Positions 62,456 through 64,000 of a DNA stretch of 64,000 nt are shown here, piece by piece. The position numbers and the translations under genes were made by a program. Position 1 is the stretch's first letter. Every line of letters begins with the position of its first letter. The notes beneath the pieces are model-generated. The model made no database searches. It was not told the origin of the DNA and saw only the letters and a list, made by a program, of their open reading frames with translations. The DNA lies in the NCBI RefSeq assembly GCF_902729425.1, contig NZ_CACVCH010000055.1, positions 1 to 64,000 on the forward strand, written 5' to 3'. This DNA is from Magnetospirillum sp. SS-4. GTDB lineage: Bacteria; Pseudomonadota; Alphaproteobacteria; Rhodospirillales; Magnetospirillaceae.

Positions 62456-63394
62456 ATGACCATTCTGGTTCTGGCAGAACACGAGGGCGGCGCGCTCAAG
62501 GCCGCCACGCTCAACACCGTCGCCGCCGCTCAAAAGATTGGCGGCGACGTCCATGTGCTGGTGGCCGGTTCCGGCGTCGGCGCTGTGGTCGAGGCTTGCG
62601 CCGGAATCAGTGGCGTCGCCAAGGTGCTGGTGGCCGACGCCGCCCTCTACGCCCACCATCTGGCCGAGCCGCTGGCCGACCTGATCGTCGGCCTCGCCAC
62701 GGGCTATTCCCACATCTTGGCGCCCGCCACCACCACCGGCAAGAACGTGGCGCCGCGAATCGCCGCCCTGCTGGACGTGGCGCAGATTTCCGAGATCACC
62801 GCCGTGGTCGCGGCCGACACCTTCGTGCGGCCGATCTATGCCGGCAACGCGCTCGCCACCGTGCAGAGCAAGGACGCGGTCAAGGTGATCACGGTGCGCG
62901 CCACCGGCTTCGAGGCCGCGGGCGCCACCGGCGGTGCCGCCGCCGTCGAGGCTATCGCCGTCGGCAATGATGCCGGCCTGTCCGCCTTCGTCGGCCAGCA
63001 ATTGTCCAAGTCCGAGCGTCCCGAACTGACCAGCGCCCGCGTCATCGTCTCGGGCGGGCGCGGCATGCAGTCGGGCGACAACTTCCACCTGCTGGACGCG
63101 GTCGCCGACAAGCTGGGCGCCGCCGTCGGCGCCTCGCGCGCCGCCGTCGACGCCGGCTTCGTGCCCAACGACTTCCAGGTCGGCCAGACCGGCAAGATCG
63201 TCGCCCCCGACCTCTACATCGCCGTCGGCATCTCGGGCGCCATCCAGCATCTCGCCGGCATGAAGGATTCCAAGGTCATCGTCGCCATCAACAAGGACGA
63301 GGAGGCCCCCATCTTCCAGGTGGCCGATTACGGACTCGTCGCCGATCTGTTCAAGGTGATCCCTGAGTTTACCGCGGCCCTTCAGTCTCCCTGA
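62456..63394 (+). CDS. etfA: Electron transfer flavoprotein alpha subunit
   Basis: The 312-residue protein has the N-terminal ETF fold ([20 protein letters not shown]) and the C-terminal FAD-binding half with [48 protein letters not shown]-type core and [22 protein letters not shown]. It binds the FAD that receives electrons from GcdH and other dehydrogenases. It starts 43 bases after etfB, preceded by AAGGACA, and is followed by a strong terminator. Confidence 0.96.
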   Translation: MTILVLAEHEGGALKAATLNTVAAAQKIGGDVHVLVAGSGVGAVVEACAGISGVAKVLVADAALYAHHLAEPLADLIVGLATGYSHILAPATTTGKNVAPRIAALLDVAQISEITAVVAADTFVRPIYAGNALATVQSKDAVKVITVRATGFEAAGATGGAAAVEAIAVGNDAGLSAFVGQQLSKSERPELTSARVIVSGGRGMQSGDNFHLLDAVADKLGAAVGASRAAVDAGFVPNDFQVGQTGKIVAPDLYIAVGISGAIQHLAGMKDSKVIVAINKDEEAPIFQVADYGLVADLFKVIPEFTAALQSP

Positions 63395-63406
63395 GGTCGC
63401 AACCTG

Positions 63407-63446
63407 ACGGGGGTGGCGCGGGCAACCGCGTCCACCCCCGTTTTTT
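63407..63446 (+). terminator. Strong rho-independent terminator of the gcdH-etfBA operon
   Basis: ACGGGGGTGG (63407-63416) pairs with CCACCCCCGT (63432-63441) and CGCGG pairs with CCGCG around a GCAA tetraloop, with a single bulged T. The right arm runs into TTTTTT. It lies 12 bases after the etfA stop. Confidence 0.9.
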
Positions 63447-63479
63447 ATGGTGGATCATCGATACAGGGGCCGCGCCGCC

Positions 63480-64000
63480 CTATTCCTCGCTTTCCAGCGA
63501 GGCGACGTAGCGCAGGCCGTCCAGGGCGGTGGCGAACCATTCCTCGCGGGTTTCGTCCTCGGCGTGAACCAGATAGGCCGGCCGGCGGAATTCCGGCGCT
63601 CCCGTCACCGGGGACAGCCGTCCCGCCGTCAGATAGCCGCGCACCGTCCGCATGGGGAAATAGCCGGTGCCGCCATAGGCCAGGATGTGTTGCAGCCCCA
63701 GCGCCCCCAGTCCCACCGACACCGCTGGGGTCTTCAGGTCGGAAAACGCCTGGCTGTGCGAGGTGCGGAATTCCGGCCCCCAATCCACCAGGACGTAATC
63801 GTCGTCCCAGTCCGACACCGAACGCCGGCGGGTGGAGACCATGACCAGGCGTTCCTCCAGCAGCTTCTCGATATGAAGGCCGGGGCGGCCGATGGGCGAG
63901 TACATCACGCCCACGTCCAGCAATCCTTCGACCAGTTGCCGCATCAGCCCGTCCGACTGCCCGACCTCGGCCTTCAGGGCCACGTCGGGCATGGCGGTGC
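63480..64000 (-). CDS. LysR-family regulator, C-terminal part (cut by the window edge)
   Basis: About 173 residues of the effector-binding domain are present; the frame stays open past position 64000 and the DNA-binding helix-turn-helix must lie outside. Visible features are VEGLLDVGVMYSPIG, HIEKLLEERLVMVSTRR, LGALGLQHILAYGGTGYFP and the C-terminal FATALDGLRYVASL, a typical type 2 periplasmic-binding fold as in LysR regulators. The ligand and targets cannot be told. It is convergent with the etf operon. Confidence 0.85.
   Translation of the reverse strand, partial: TAMPDVALKAEVGQSDGLMRQLVEGLLDVGVMYSPIGRPGLHIEKLLEERLVMVSTRRRSVSDWDDDYVLVDWGPEFRTSHSQAFSDLKTPAVSVGLGALGLQHILAYGGTGYFPMRTVRGYLTAGRLSPVTGAPEFRRPAYLVHAEDETREEWFATALDGLRYVASLESEE

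Noticed and set aside
1-64000. Searched for tRNA and rRNA genes, CRISPR arrays, transposases, integrases, attachment sites, and magnetosome (mam/mms) genes
   Set aside because: None could be supported from the sequence; the organism assignment therefore rests on general gene content only.

Overview
The window reads as chromosomal DNA of a GC-rich alphaproteobacterium, most likely a Rhodospirillales member of the Magnetospirillum/Paramagnetospirillum type. The grounds are uniformly high GC, the arrangement msbA - DUF374 acyltransferase - waaA - lpxK - lpxL, hopanoid genes hpnM-hpnI-hpnJ, Aer-like PAS chemoreceptors with a C-terminal PilZ domain, and many TPR proteins. That placement is inference from gene content. 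No magnetosome genes, rRNA, tRNA, CRISPR array, prophage or insertion sequence was seen. Coding density is very high, and many genes are joined by 4-base ATGA overlaps.

Layout: 1-0.7 kb holds a ParE/RelE-type toxin-antitoxin pair. 0.8-7 kb holds signalling and stress genes (a pseudo-receiver protein, an NsrR-like Fe-S repressor, a large hybrid histidine kinase) and an unrecognised protein. 7.1-14.6 kb is a sugar-nucleotide block: galU, ugd, then pseB-pseC, a Gfo/Idh/MocA oxidoreductase and a cytidylyltransferase fused to a class III aminotransferase. A DinG-type helicase lies opposite (14.6-17.3 kb). 17.5-21.2 kb carries an orphan LivJ-type binding protein, a benzoate-CoA-ligase-like enzyme and a quinone-oxidoreductase-like enzyme. 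21.2-24.4 kb has an atypical LuxR-type regulator, an Aer-like chemoreceptor and an unknown protein. 24.5-26.0 kb is nadD-rsfS-rlmH, where rsfS has no ordinary start codon.

26.1-33.0 kb is a second glycan block: a TPR-methyltransferase, rmlC, an NAD-dependent epimerase, a TPR/O-GlcNAc-transferase-like protein, rmlA and a TPR membrane protein. It runs straight into the lipid A core genes (33.1-38.7 kb: msbA, DUF374, waaA, lpxK, lpxL-like) and an RlmM-like methyltransferase. 39.6-44.2 kb is mixed: small unknowns, an alpha/beta hydrolase, an SLC13 permease with TrkA-C domains, a stand-alone fliN and a secreted protein. 44.2-47.4 kb is hpnM-hpnI-hpnJ and 47.5-50.6 kb is modE-modA-modB-modC. 50.7-57.2 kb has rluC, a CHAP hydrolase, a TAXI binding protein, an unknown His-rich protein, a cytochrome c and hrpB. 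57.2-60.2 kb is a PAS-MCP-PilZ-Cache-like chemoreceptor. The window ends with gcdH-etfB-etfA, a strong terminator and the 3' part of a LysR regulator.

Two glycan blocks, lipid A export and assembly, hopanoid tailoring and two energy-taxis receptors suggest a stretch rich in envelope and motility functions. The observations most worth following are the non-canonical pse-type cluster with its fused enzyme, the TPR/OGT-like operon, the nadD-rsfS junction, the PilZ-bearing receptor, and three separate receiver domains that have lost the phospho-accepting aspartate.
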